DNA of 64,000 nt from Thamnaconus septentrionalis (lineage: Eukaryota; Chordata; Actinopteri; Tetraodontiformes; Monacanthidae). Where the stretch lies: contig CM020514.1 of assembly GCA_009823395.1 (NCBI GenBank), positions 1,418,466 to 1,482,465 of the forward strand, in the 5' to 3' direction. The position numbers and the translations under genes are program-made. A model generated the notes under the pieces. That model had not been told where the DNA came from, ran no database searches, and saw nothing but the letters and a program-made list of their open reading frames with translations. Shown here piece by piece: positions 24,401 to 33,182 of the stretch; position 1 is the first letter of the stretch; each line of letters opens with the position of its first letter.

Positions 24401-26817
24401 ATAAGTATGACAGATAAATATAAAATATAAGTATATGATAGATAACTTATGCAGTCGTGAAATGTTGGATGTATTTACAGTAGTGCAGACCAGCTGTTCT
24501 GGTACCTGCTGGTCTTAGTCCGGAGCCTCCTGTAGCGCCTCCCAGAGGGCAGGAGGGTGAAGAGTCCGTGTGCCGGCTGACGGAAGTCTTTGATGATCTT
24601 CTCAGCCCTTTTCAGACACCGCTTCCTGTAGATGTCCTCAATGGCAGGAAGTGGCGCTCCGGCGATGCGCTGGGCGGCCTTCACCGCCCTCTGCAACGCC
24701 TTCCGGTCCAAGGTTCCCGTGCCAGACTGTGATGCAGTTGGTCAGGATGCTCTCGATTGTGCAGCGGTAGAGGTTCGCCAGAATGTCCGAGGACAGGCGG
24801 TTCTTCCTCATACTCCTCAGGAAGAAGAGGCGCTGGTGAGCCTTCTCGACCAGCTCGGAGCAGCAGGTCGTCCAGGTGAGATCCTCGGAGATGTGGACTC
24901 CCAGGAACCTGAAGCTGTTCACACGTTCCACCGACGTCCCCTTGATGTAGATGGGTGGATGTGGGTCAGCGTTCCTCCTGAAGTCCACAATGAGCTCCTT
25001 GGTCTTCTTGGTGTTGAGCAGCAGGTTGTTGGTGTCGCACCACTCAGCAGAGACCGTCTACCTCCTCCCTGTAGACGGCCTCGTCGCTGTCTTCGATGAG
25101 GCCTATCACCGTGGTGTCATCTGCAAACTTAATGATGGTGTTGGAACCATCGACAGGTCTGCAGTCGTGGGTGAGGAGGGAGTAGAGGAAAGGACTCGTC
25201 ACACAGCCTTGTGGTACACCGGTGTTTATGTTTATGGCGGACGAACAGTGGTTGTCCAGCCGGACATCTTGGGGCCGGCTGGTCAGGAAGTCCAGTAACC
25301 AGTTGCACAACAGGGAACTGATGCCAAGGTCGGCGAGTTTTGTGATGAGTTTTGTGGGGGTGACTGTGTTGAATGCTGAACTGAAGTCTTTGAACAGGAT
25401 TTGAGGTGTGCTCGGACCAGTCGCTCGAAGCCCTTTGTGATGATGGGGGTGAGGGCTACTGGGCGGCAGTCGTTGAGGCTCGATGGATTTGAGCCTTCGG
25501 GTATTGGGGCGATGGAGGTGGACTTGAAGCAGGTCGGTACCGCAGCGCGGGCTAAGGACAGGTTGAATATGTCCGTCAGCACTCCTGCCAGCTCCCCAGA
25601 ACACGCTCTGAGAACACGTCCAGGGGTACCGTCAGGACCCGCGGCCTTGTGTACTTTAATGCTGTTCAGCAACTGCTCCTACATCGGTGGGGGAGAGAGT
25701 GAGTGGTTGGAGGTCTGGAGTCACATCTGCCTTGGTTGCGTCAGAGGTGGCTGATCTTGAGTCCTTGCCACAAACGTCGGGGGTCGGAGTTGGAGAAGTG
25801 TACGTCCGCCTTCCCTATGTGGTGGTGTTTGGCCTTCCCGATGCCCCTCTTCAGCTCAGCCTTGGCCGTACTGTAGGTCTGTGCGTCCCCTGACCTGGAG
25901 GCGGTGTCGCGGGTCTTCGGCAGGAGACGAACATCCCGGTCCATCCAAGGCTTCTGGTCCGTTTCTGGGTGGTGACGCTGTTTATAGTGGTGGAGATGCG
26001 GTCCAGTACAGATGAGGCGTACTGCTTCAGGTCTGTGTGTTTCTGACCCGGTCCTGGAGTGCAGCGCCTGTTCCCTCTGGCCATACTTTTATTGTCCTCA
26101 CAGTGGGTTTCACGCTGTCTCCTGTCTCAAAAATATTATCCACTTTTATATTCAACTACGCAACAGCAGAGTTCAAATAGCTCTACTTCAAGCAACAACA
26201 ACTCGAATCAATAATAACTGAATGACTTTGAACAAAATTTGTATCCTTTGAAAGACTTTCAAGCACTAAATCAACAGTAAGCATGTTTTTTTCCAATGTA
26301 GAAAGTACAAATATTTGTGTAAAAAAAAATATAGGGAGTCAAAGTTAAAAAAGAAATACTTGAGTAAAGTACAAATATTTGAAAAATTTACTTCAATACA
26401 AAGTATTTGTACTTTGTGACTTTGCTACTTCCCACCTCTAATCCTCCCACGGCATTGTGAGCCGCAGCTGGGTGTTGAAACCAGACTGATGGTGTTGTTT
26501 GTGTGTGTGTGTGTGTTTGTCTGTGCGCGTGCGTGCGTCCCCAGCTGTTCCCTCAGATCGAGGAGGCCATGGTCCAGCCGCTCAGGGATTCTCGGGATCG
26601 CTACGAGGAGCTCAAGCAGATCGACGACGCCATGAACGAGGTAGGGGGGGGGGCCAGACGCCCACTTGTTTGTTTTTTTAGTTTGTTTGTTTTTTTTTTG
26701 TGCCGCCGTCTTCATTCCAGCATTTTGTGACGACCAGCTTGTGATCCTCCCAATCCGTCTGCCCAGGTGCAGAAGAACAAGAGCGAGAACCTGACGATGG
26801 GCGGGAAAAAGAAGTAG
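6380..26817 (+). CDS. pde9a: pde9a, high-affinity cGMP-specific phosphodiesterase 9A
   Basis: PDE9A hydrolyses cGMP to 5'-GMP. Exons: 6380-6442, 10711-10781, 11138-11215, 12128-12171, 13783-13837, 15129-15199, 16631-16715, 16850-16910, 17421-17495 (or 17610-17684), 18929-19015, 19124-19228, 19873-19955, 20314-20470, 20983-21096, 21173-21277, 23536-23664, 26545-26640, 26767-26817. All have AG/GT borders and compatible phases, giving 1530 nt and 509 residues, near the usual family length. The N-terminus is [20 protein letters not shown]. The catalytic domain occupies about residues 177-500. Metal ligands are H247 (HNFRH motif 243-247), H283 and D284 (HDLDHPG) and D393 ([10 protein letters not shown]); H243 is the likely general acid. 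The substrate glutamine is Q444, with F447 following. The protein ends in GGKKK. Its introns hold MITEs, a LINE, a wdr4 fragment and a long pyrimidine tract. No frame breaks were found. Confidence 0.96.
6514..6690. repeat. (AAT)n/(GATAAT)n microsatellite, pde9a intron 1
   Basis: About 177 bp of AAT units interspersed with GAT, starting some 70 bp after the exon-1 donor. It reads as false Ile-, Asn- or Tyr-rich frames on both strands. Confidence 0.9.
7329..7382. repeat. (GT)n microsatellite, pde9a intron 1
   Basis: GT repeat with GC interruptions. It is intronic, with no other signal. Confidence 0.85.
8569..9560. mobile_element. hAT-like non-autonomous element ('AGGGATGGGCGATAT' family), long copy
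   Basis: It begins AGGGATGGGCGATATGGAC and ends with the inverse CGTTATATCGCCCTA. Imperfect 8-bp flanks (ggccaact and ggccaaac) suggest a decayed hAT-type target duplication. The interior contains a (GAA)n tract (8868-8900) and no transposase. Related copies lie at 53034-53497 and near 53509. Confidence 0.7.
9912..10318. mobile_element. hAT-like MITE with CAGGGGTG ends, pde9a intron 1
   Basis: It starts CAGGGGTGGGCAATTA and ends CGACACCCCTG. The flanks are tcttaagg (9904-9911) and tcttaaag (10319-10326), an 8-bp target duplication with one mismatch, which is diagnostic of hAT insertion. The AT-rich interior of 407 bp has no transposase. Confidence 0.8.
10925..10971. repeat. (GT)n microsatellite, pde9a intron 2
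   Basis: GT repeat with two GC interruptions. It lies about 145 bp downstream of pde9a exon 2. Confidence 0.85.
11860..11940 (+). repeat. Near-perfect 30-bp inverted repeat (hairpin), pde9a intron 3
   Basis: The arms 11860-11889 and 11911-11940 are complementary at 27 of 30 positions. Two of the three differences become G-U pairs in sense-strand RNA and the third is a C-A mismatch. The 21-base loop itself contains agcta-ctg-tagct. It may be a palindromic MITE remnant or a small-RNA hairpin. Confidence 0.75.
12284..12647. mobile_element. hAT-like element with GCGCTACGCTAACGTG internal motif (copy A)
   Basis: It starts CAGGGGTGTCCAAACTC and ends in the CGGCCCGCGGGCC block followed by TTTGCCCACGTCCG. 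The flanks are atccagac (12276-12283) and atctagac (12648-12655), an 8-bp duplication with one mismatch. The interior repeats GCTACGCTAACGTGCCGGCA-type units. No transposase is present. Confidence 0.8.
13699..13764. repeat. (GT)n microsatellite just upstream of pde9a exon 5
   Basis: About 33 GT units ending in GCGTGC, 19 bp before the exon-5 start at 13783. Another GT run lies at 13570-13632. Length changes here could affect exon-5 recognition. Human PDE9A splicing is also variable in this N-terminal part. Confidence 0.85.
14327..14530. repeat. Dispersed teleost repeat ending in a tRNA-like 'gatttgaaccgccaaccctt'
   Basis: The stretch from the 'gtagcgctttttcagc' region through 'gttgcccaaggacacttcag' to 'ggagccgggatttgaaccgc' is a wording I recognise as widely dispersed in fish genomes. 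It is not a functional tRNA (no cloverleaf). Class unresolved. Confidence 0.5.
14541..14970. repeat. TGTAG/TGTTG pentamer satellite, pde9a intron 5
   Basis: About 430 bp of variants of TGTAG, TGTTG and AATGT. The + strand is almost free of C. The minus strand reads as [12 protein letters not shown] frames in all three phases because the repeat lacks stops there; these are not genes. Confidence 0.9.
17421..17495 (+). CDS. pde9a: pde9a exon 9a (first of a tandem exon pair)
   Basis: A 75-bp, phase 0-0 exon after CTGCAG and before GTGAGA, beginning [20 protein letters not shown]. It covers residues 177-201 at the N-terminal edge of the catalytic domain and joins in frame to exon 10 ([10 protein letters not shown]). 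It is one of two interchangeable versions; see 17610-17684. Confidence 0.9.
17610..17684 (+). CDS. pde9a: pde9a exon 9b (second of a tandem exon pair)
   Basis: A second 75-bp, phase 0-0 exon, 114 bp downstream of 9a, after GTGTAG and before GTGAGA. It begins [20 protein letters not shown]. It matches 9a at 15 of 25 residues, keeping Y, LSQ, T, AL, P, FD, W, WE and NE, with no stop or broken splice site. Equal length and phase mean it can replace 9a or be added to it without shifting frame. The conserved positions argue that it is a coding exon under constraint, not intronic noise. Confidence 0.85.
17945..18310. mobile_element. hAT-like element, copy B (inverse orientation to A)
   Basis: It starts CAGACGTGGGCAAAGTACGG and continues with the CGGCCCGCGGGCC block and several ACGTTAGCGTAGCGCGATAG motifs, plus a (CA)n stretch. 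The far terminus was not found; the body fades near 18310. It lies in pde9a intron 9. Confidence 0.65.
19691..19809 (-). pseudogene. Partial copy of wdr4 exon 9 inside pde9a intron 11
   Basis: 19691-19809 matches 29631-29730 of wdr4 exon 9 almost base for base, with about five substitutions, a single-base insertion and one G-rich insertion of about 20 bp (19731-19750). The encoded wdr4 words [12 protein letters not shown] and CLQQE survive. It has no exon borders, so it cannot act as a wdr4 exon. The copy is inside one exon, so neither a spliced-RNA nor a direct DNA origin can be excluded. In pde9a pre-mRNA it is antisense to wdr4 mRNA. Confidence 0.9.
19971..20012. repeat. (CA)n microsatellite after pde9a exon 12
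   Basis: About 20 CA units beginning 16 bp after the exon-12 donor. Intronic CA repeats can bind hnRNP L-type factors in vertebrates, but no effect can be judged here. Confidence 0.85.
20471..20955. repeat. Long (TCC)n polypyrimidine tract, pde9a intron 13
   Basis: Almost the whole 485 bp is C or T on the + strand, as TCC, CTC and CACCTC units. It fills most of the 512-bp intron between exons 13 and 14. It reads as false Ser/Pro/Leu- or Arg/Glu-rich frames on both strands. A purine/pyrimidine mirror tract of this length can form triplex DNA. Confidence 0.9.
21344..21601. mobile_element. 258-bp hAT-like MITE with exact 8-bp target duplication
   Basis: The termini TAGTGTTGT...ACAACACTA are perfectly inverted. 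The flanks are ctaaacag on both sides (21336-21343 and 21602-21609), with no mismatch. The interior has palindromic TATCGATA-type motifs and a (GT)15 run. It lies in pde9a intron 15. The intact duplication implies a comparatively young insertion. Confidence 0.9.
21722..22158. mobile_element. hAT-like element, copy C, with expanded internal repeats
   Basis: It has three to four tandem GCGCTACGCTAACGTG units, each followed by a G-rich [21 protein letters not shown] stretch, and ends with the CGGCCCGCGGGCC block and TTTGCCCACGTCTG at 22158. Same family as 12284-12647 and 17945-18310. The left terminus is not recognisable. Confidence 0.7.
22159..23300 (+). other. pde9a intron 15, unassigned part
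   Basis: No splice-supported exon and no recognised element. It is AT-rich near 22910-23270. A (CCA)n run sits at about 23303-23329. Confidence 0.5.
24128..26092 (-). mobile_element. CR1/L2-type LINE, 5'-truncated, minus strand in pde9a intron 16
   Basis: Minus-strand reading gives a non-LTR reverse transcriptase in pieces: [12 protein letters not shown], then [14 protein letters not shown] and the FADDTTVIG active-site box, then [12 protein letters not shown] and [18 protein letters not shown] of the thumb region. The 3' end has a TAGAATAGAAT tail and 'attcaactttattgtcattg', typical of this fish LINE group. No endonuclease domain is present and several frames are broken, so it is a dead copy. 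It is antisense to pde9a. Confidence 0.85.
26280..26441. mobile_element. Fragment of the 'tacttcccacctct' MITE family
   Basis: It has repeated 'aagtacaaatattt' words and ends 'ttgctacttcccacctct', which I recognise as the end of a common teleost MITE. The opposite end is not visible. Confidence 0.45.
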
Positions 26818-27272
26818 AGCTGCGGCGGCGGCGGCAGCAGCAGCAGCAGGTGCTGAGTGTGTAGAGCAGCGCAGTGACGTCACAGGTTGTCCAATCGGTC
26901 GGCGGGCCGAGTGGGCGGCGCCCTCGGCCGCTCCTCGGAGCGGAGGCGGGGCCAACCGGGTCCCACCAGGTTCCACCGGGTCCCGGCCCGGCGGGATCCT
27001 GGGGGTCCGCAAGCTGGACGGACTCGGAGACAAAGCTACGACTCGATGTTTGTACAGCACAGACAGTGAACAATGACTAGGGAGGCTTTTTTTATTTGGA
27101 ATGTGTTGGTTTTTTTTTTTTTTTACAGGTTGTACAGATTTTTAGTGACTATTCATTCCTATGACATAAAAGCATTACTTTGATGACAACTTCCTGTCTG
27201 GTCTGGAGTGATTTCTCTCTTTGGCTTTTTTTTTTTTAAATTAAATGATTGAAAGCGTGTCACCATCTAGAC

Positions 27273-28794
27273 CAGGGGTGGTCAAACTTTTCGCCTGCTG
27301 GGCCACAATGGGTTCTAAAATTTGACAGAGGGGGCCGGAGCAGCAGCAGATGGGTGGAGTGTTTTGGTGAGCAACCTCATAGGAGGAAAAAAATATATCA
27401 CGAGATATGCAGAAATCGGGTGGTTTAATGTCAATTGAAAATAAACAAAGTTACAACAAAATACACTGCCTGGCCAAAAGAAAAGTCGCCACCAAAAATA
27501 AAGGTCACACACTAATATTTTGTTGGCGCGTATTCGCTGTGGCATTGTCTCAATAAGCTTCTGCAATGTCACAAGATTGATTTCCATCCAGTGTTGCATT
27601 CATTTTGCCTACTGTACAGGCTTGTACAGTAGGCACCAGGCATGAGGGGTGCATCACTTCACCTGCCTTTCTTCTTACTTCTTGTATATTATATTCATTC
27701 ATTACACACAGATTGATATATTTCAAGTGTTTCTTTTAATTTTCATGATTATAACTGACAACTAATGAAAAACCCAAATTCACTATCTCAGAAAATTAGA
27801 ATACTGTGGAAAGGTTCAATATTGAAGACCCATGGTGCCACACTCTAATCAGCCAATGAACTCAAAACGCCTGCAAAGGCCCTTAAATGGTCTCTCAGTC
27901 TAGTTCTGTAGGCTACACAATCATGGGGAAGACCGCTGACCTGACAGTTGTCCAAAAGACGAGCATTGACACCATGCAACAAGGAGGGCAAGACACAAAA
28001 GGTCATTGCTAAAGAGGTTGGCTGTTCTTCGCAGAGCTCCGTGTCCGAGCACAGAACAAAGTTATGTTCTCTGATGAAAGTAAATTTTGCAAGTCCTTCA
28101 AGGTCAATCAAGGTCCCAGAGTCTGAAGGAAGAGAGGAGAGGCCCTGGTTTGCAGACCATGGTATCCCTGTTCTTAATTGGCCAGCAAACTCGCCTGACC
28201 TTAACCCCATAGAAAATCTATGGGGTACTGTGAAGAGGAAAATGCGATACGCCAGAGCCAGCAATGCAGAAGGCTGAAGGCCACTATCAGAGCAACCTGG
28301 GCTCTCGTGACACCTAAACGCAGTGCCAACGACTGACCGACTCCATGCCACGCCGCAGTGCTGCAGTGACTCAGGCCAAAGGAGCCCCAACTAAGTATTC
28401 AGTGCGGTGCATGCTCATACTTTTCATGTTCATACCTTTCAGTTGGCCAACATATCTAGAAATCTAATTCTAATATTCTAATTTTCTGAGATAGTGAATT
28501 TTGGTTTTTCATTAGTTGTCAGTTATAACCATCAAAATTAAAAAAACAAACACTTGAAATATATCAATCTGTGTGTGAATGAATGAATATACAAAATTTA
28601 CTTTTTGAATGGAATCACTGAAATAAATCAACTTTTTCATGACATTCTAATTATATGACCGGCACGTTGCTCTTTATTGAAAATGACTCTTAAAACACTG
28701 GAAAAAAAAAAGGCTGATTCAAGATCGGCGGGCTGGATTAAAAAGCTTGACAAGACGCATATATTGTCCCCGGGCTGTAGTTTGCCCACGCCTT
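27273..28794. mobile_element. hAT-like element carrying a Tc1 insertion, between pde9a and wdr4
   Basis: The left end is CAGGGGTGGTCAAACTTTT. The right end is the inverse, TTTGCCCACGCCTT. The flanks atctagac (27265-27272) and acctagaa (28795-28802) agree at 6 of 8 bases. The outer parts have no transposase. The middle is occupied by Tc1-type sequence, including the lone end 'cactgcctggccaaaa' at about 27471. Confidence 0.65.
27690..28667 (+). pseudogene. Defective Tc1/mariner element with long terminal inverted repeats
   Basis: Two inverted arms of roughly 110 bp (about 27690-27805 and 28465-28600) share words such as 'tctcagaaaattagaat' and 'cactatctcag'. Between them are transposase remnants: VMFSDESKF (28065) and GIPVLNWPANSPDLNPIENLWGT (28150-28230, the DDE-domain segment with the second Asp), followed by the C-terminal tail. 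The middle of the DDE domain is deleted and frames are interrupted, so it cannot encode an active enzyme. Confidence 0.85.
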
Positions 28795-28954
28795 ACCTAG
28801 AACCAAAGGATTGAGCTGAGAACCAATCAGGACACAGAATCATCTTTCATATTTTTAATCATGAGTCACACCAACATCATGATCAGCAAATTAAGAAAAA
28901 AAAAAAACTTTAAAGATCTCAACTCTTGCTGCTGTGTGTCAGACTTTTTTTAAA

Positions 28955-28960
28955 TTTATT
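28955..28960 (-). terminator. wdr4: Poly(A) signal of wdr4
   Basis: AATAAA on the minus strand, 89 bp beyond the wdr4 stop codon, in an A/T-rich 3' UTR. It is the first canonical signal after the gene. Confidence 0.6.
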
Positions 28961-29048
28961 TATAAAAATGAAGTGTTGCTGTGATCTATGTCACCCCCCC
29001 AAAAAAACAGACAAACGTCTTGGTCATCCACCCGAGATCAGAGGTCAG

Positions 29049-29457
29049 TCAGCACATCTTGGCCTTCTTCCTCCGGCTCTGCGGCGTCCCGCTGCTCCTC
29101 TTCTGCTGCTGCTCGTCCAGCCGCTGCTGCTTCCTCTGCAGGTAAACGCCCACGTTGTCGAAGCCCGACGCTTTGTGCAGCTGCTGCAGCCGCTGGCTGC
29201 CCCGCGAGCAGCCTGCAGGGGGAGACAGAGAGCCGCAGGAGTTCTCACCCGCCGCCGTCTCACACACACGCACACACACACAGCCCTTCTTCCACCAGCA
29301 GGGGGCAGCAGGAGTCACTTGGCTTTCAGGCTCGTGTAGAGAGGCGCAGGGTGGGGTAATGACGGGGTCAAAGGTCACTCACCATCAAGTGTTTCCCAAT
29401 GAGGCTTCAATGCTTCAGTCAATCTGTTCAGCTCAGGGCTCTCAGTGTCACACTGTA

Positions 29458-29491
<34 letters not shown>

Positions 29492-29512
29492 GTGACTAAA
29501 ATGTGTAAGATG

Positions 29513-29567
<55 letters not shown>

Positions 29568-29747
29568 CTGCTGCCAGGACTCTGCTGTGTGTCTGTACAT
29601 TTTGAGTGGTGCGCTGCTGTCCACCAGCACCCAGAGCCGACCCTCGGGGTCAAAGGTCATGTCCAGGGGGCAGTTGGGAAGGGTCAGCGTGCTGTGGGGA
29701 ACCAGCGCCTCCTGCTGCAAGCAGAAGAATCGCAGCGTGGACAATCT

Positions 29748-29816
<69 letters not shown>

Positions 29817-32590
29817 GAGAGTGGTGAGGTAGGTGGGGTCACCGCGGGGTCACCGGAAACGCCCAGAAACAGTTTAATGAGTGTCAGTTTGGTCACAGGA
29901 AGTGACATCACAGTTCACGACTCACCCTTCGCACAGCACGGCCACGTGGCGGCTGTCCGGCGAGCAGCTGATCCGGCAAACTGTGGCCTTATGGGAAAAG
30001 GAAACAGCAGCGCGTGTGAAAACACATCCATCCATCAGCCATCGGATCACTGCAGTGACTCTGGGATTGCTTTCAGATTTTTATTCCCCTTGTTCAGCTG
30101 AACAAGTTCAGAACAAGTTCAACAACGACGGCCGTCTCAACAACCAATGCAATTTATGAGGCTCCCCAGCTGATGTTTCCAAGAATAACCTGCAGGAGAA
30201 TATTGGCAAACATTCAACACAGGGAACCTGCAGTCCCACACAGGGACTCAATCAGGACTTTTAATCAGTCAACCTGCTGCTGCTGCTGAGGAAACTCAGC
30301 TGCAATGACCAACCAGTAGGATTTAGTGCCATCTAGTGGTCAGAAAGGAAATTGCAGACAATGTTTTAAAGTCGGATTGCATGAAACTAAGACCTCTATC
30401 TAAACTGTCGTGAGACTGTGTGTGTGTGTGTGTGTTGTTCAGTGTAACCTTCTGGTCATCTGACTCTTGCTGCTCACTGAGGTCACAGCTCTGCAGCCTG
30501 CAGCCCGACTTGTAGTCCCACAGCTTCACAGTGCCGTCCTGAGAACACACACACGCGTGCCAGCCAGCCAGATACACACACACACGCACGCACGGAGTGA
30601 GGGACTGAGGGACTGAGGGAAAGGGCTGAACGATTATAGAAAATAATCTAATTGTGATTTTTTTCCCTCAATATTGCAATTTAATTTGCGATTTAAAAAA
30701 AAAAAAAAATCTCATGTATTTGTGTAAATTACACAAACTAAAGTGCAGATTACAGCAATAATGCAAACAAATATGTAGCTTTACCACGTCAACCTTTAAA
30801 ACCTTTTATGAAACATGGAATGGAAGCATTTGGACCGCACTTCTCAAACACTGCACTTGAGAAGTCCGTGTATAATCAAATAAATTAGGATAGAACATAC
30901 ACATAAAGAATTAATAAATAAAAACACATAAATAAATGATTGTACAAAGTGCTTTCAGACAGCTTCGGATGTGATTTAGCGCTGTACAAATAAAAGTTGC
31001 ATGGCGCGATGCAATGCCCTACAGGTGGGAGGACTGATTGGGTGACCTGTCCCTTTAAGGGCCACATTGGTCATGAGGCCTTGAGGTAGGGGAAAGGCAG
31101 GTATGTGTGTGTGTGTGTGTGTGTGTGAGTGTGTCATACCCCTGATCCTGACAGCAGCAGGTGAGGACGACCTGCAGGGACCAGCAGAGCGCTGACGAAC
31201 CTGTGAGGAAACATTCAGTCGAATATTTATCTTGGCAAACAACACTGAGCAGGCCAGGGTGTGCGCGTGTGTGTGTGTGTGTATGTGTGTGCGATCACTC
31301 ACTGTCGATGACCGAGGCAGAAGGACTGGATGTCGTGCGGGGCCCGAAGGTGGCTGACTCGGATCTTCTCGTCGCGGTCGGACGTGATGACGAACCTGTC
31401 GTCAGGTGACAGAGCCTGGAAACCAACCGACCGACCGACCAATCAGAAGAGCCGCTCCACTTCCCCCGCCCGCCGTGCTCCCACCGGCCGTGCGCTCCTC
31501 ACCAGTGCCAGCAGCATGGACAGGTGACCCATTGTCAGGCGGCCCTCCTCCTGCGGCCGCCGCACCGAGAAGGAGTAGACGTCCCCGGACTTGTCGGCCG
31601 CCAGCAGCTGCTCCTCCGAGTGGCTGAAGTGGAGGGCGGTGCACCTCCTGACCACACACCTGACAGACAGACAGAGGAAGTGGTCAGTGGTCAGCAGTCT
31701 GCAGTCTGACTGAGGGGGCGGAGCCGAGGCCTCACCTGGTACTGACGTGGCGCCACGAGGACTTGCAGTTGAGCAGCACCAGCCGCTTGCTGTCGTCCGT
31801 CAGCGCCAGCAGCTTCCCAGACGGGGAGGCAGCGAACGCCAGCACGCTGTCACTTCCTGCCTCCTCCGGGCCTCCGCCGTCGCTGTTGGGGACGACCACA
31901 GTGAGGACAATCTGCTTAGAAAAAAAGGAAAACCTCGGTGACATTTATTACACCGACGCTGTTGCTGTGCGTTTACCCGCTGTTGTCATCCTTTGTGTCT
32001 TTTGGAAGCTTTTCTGCTGCTCTGCAGTCAAACACGAACGGCTCCCTGCAACGAAGGGAGCAGGTGAGCCTTGCTGCAACCATCCACCAGGGGGTGATCT
32101 ATTCGGCGCTGTTAACTTGAAGCGATGCGGCGGTTTGTTAGTTCATGACACTTGGTTTGAATGAATAGACCCGCCACTAAAACCTGAACACTGGCCCTTT
32201 AAGACATCGGATGGCTACAGTATATTGCCGTTAGAAAAACTGCAACTGCTCACGTTGCTAGCCTCGGTTGGCCTCTATTAATTGACCAAGTCATACAAAT
32301 CTGCAGTCAATGGTCAGCAGCATTATTATTTTATTTTAATTATTATTTATTTATTTATTTATTTTCTACCACGGAAGCACTAACCTATCAGTCTGAGCCC
32401 TGTCGACCTAAAAGCTTGTTCGTTAATATCAGGTACTTCCGCTCGCTACCAGTGCTAACAGCGCTAGCTCTGCTCCGGCCGTCAGGACGCGGCGAGGCTC
32501 TCCCGACCTGTCGTGTTTGCTGTGGACGGCCACCAGCTTGGTGCCGCCGGAGAAGACGAACCACTCTCCGCAGAAGCCCACCGCTGCCAT
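29049..32590 (-). CDS. wdr4: wdr4, WD-repeat subunit of tRNA (guanine-N7) methyltransferase
   Basis: WDR4 is the non-catalytic partner of METTL1; together they make m7G46 in tRNA. Minus-strand exons: 32590-32508, 32045-31977, 31882-31736, 31659-31503, 31415-31303, 31200-31140, 30538-30449, 29987-29926, 29745-29568, 29452-29383, 29212-29049. All use GT-AG and the phases join to 397 residues (the human protein has about 412). Family words: start [76 protein letters not shown] (residues 155-173); [28 protein letters not shown]; and the basic tail SRRKKAKMC. For exon 3 I chose the acceptor at CAACAG|CGAC because only it keeps phase with exon 2. The promoter is shared with, or close to, the divergent candidate exon at 32876. 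Confidence 0.95.
29521..29565. repeat. (GT)n tract at the donor side of wdr4 exon 9
   Basis: About 22 GT units on the + strand, ending 2 bp from the wdr4 exon-9 donor. On wdr4 RNA it reads as (AC)n directly after the splice site. A (CA)14 run follows at 29461-29488. Confidence 0.9.
29751..29813. repeat. (CA)n tract at the acceptor side of wdr4 exon 9
   Basis: About 31 CA units on the + strand, 5 bp upstream of the exon-9 acceptor in transcript order. On wdr4 RNA it reads as (GU)n. It is complementary to the tract at 29521-29565, so the two can pair across exon 9. Confidence 0.9.
30880..30990 (-). repeat. Fragment of the 'GTACAGCGCTAAATCAC' dispersed repeat, wdr4 intron 6
   Basis: Minus-strand words 'tttgtacagcgctaaatcac' and 'tgtacaatca' match the starts of the copies at 33183, 50344 and 62868. 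Only the terminal part remains. Confidence 0.65.
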
Positions 32591-32875
32591 GCTTGTTGTT
32601 CGTGCGAACGTATGAATTGCGCGACGGGATGGAGAAGCGCTCAGTCGCGCACAAATGACGTCAGCGACAAAACAACACACGCCCCCTCGACGGGAAAGAA
32701 CGGAACGTAGAAGTTATGGCGGAGCCCATGTCCGGCGATAGTTTTTGTTGCTATTGGTTTTTTTTGTTTGTTTTTGTTTGTACTGTTTTGCGCAATCATT
32801 AAAAAATACATTTAAAAAAAAAGATCAACTAACTTCCGGCGTTGAGTTCCGGTGTGGAGTCAGGGGGTTGGAGTA
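32591..32875. promoter_or_regulatory. wdr4 upstream region, possibly a bidirectional promoter
   Basis: A short gap separates the wdr4 start (minus) from a candidate + strand exon. It is locally CpG-bearing, with two ATGGCGG motifs (32716 and 32876) resembling YY1-type initiator contexts. There is no TATA box. Divergent transcription is an inference. Confidence 0.4.
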
Positions 32876-32935
32876 ATGGCGGCGCCCTTGTGTCTGCATT
32901 TGGGTGCCTCTCCAACGTACACGAGTCATGGATGT
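32876..32935 (+). CDS. Candidate first coding exon, perhaps ndufv3
   Basis: An ATG with sixty bases (MAAPLCLHLGASPTYTSHGC) ends at a perfect GTAAGT donor in phase 0. In human the gene head-to-head with WDR4 is NDUFV3, whose protein also begins MAAP. That is the only support beyond the donor. No further ndufv3 exon was found in the 31 kb downstream, so either the intron is very long and full of transposons or the exon is fortuitous. Confidence 0.25.
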
Positions 32936-33182
32936 GTAAGTGCTGCCTTTGCTGCTGGTGTATAGAATCCCAGGAGTGCCAAAATGAAAAATAAATCTGC
33001 TAAAAATAAGGAAATAAACGTGTACAAAAAGGAATGTATAAAACAATAAATACAGAATGAATAAAAAAAGAATAATCAAAATATAGAAATATAAAAGTAC
33101 ATTTTATGTTTGTCTTTTCACTTTTGTCGTTTTAAAAGACAAATGGAATAAACAATGACAAAAGTCTCTTTTATCACTCAAA

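Noticed and set aside
29496..30101. Frames rich in His-Thr or Cys-Val around 29.5-29.8 kb
   Set aside because: Translations of CA/GT arrays that flank wdr4 exon 9.
31883..31914. Extending wdr4 exon 3 upstream to include [11 protein letters not shown]
   Set aside because: No acceptor there keeps phase with exon 2; CAACAG|CGAC does.
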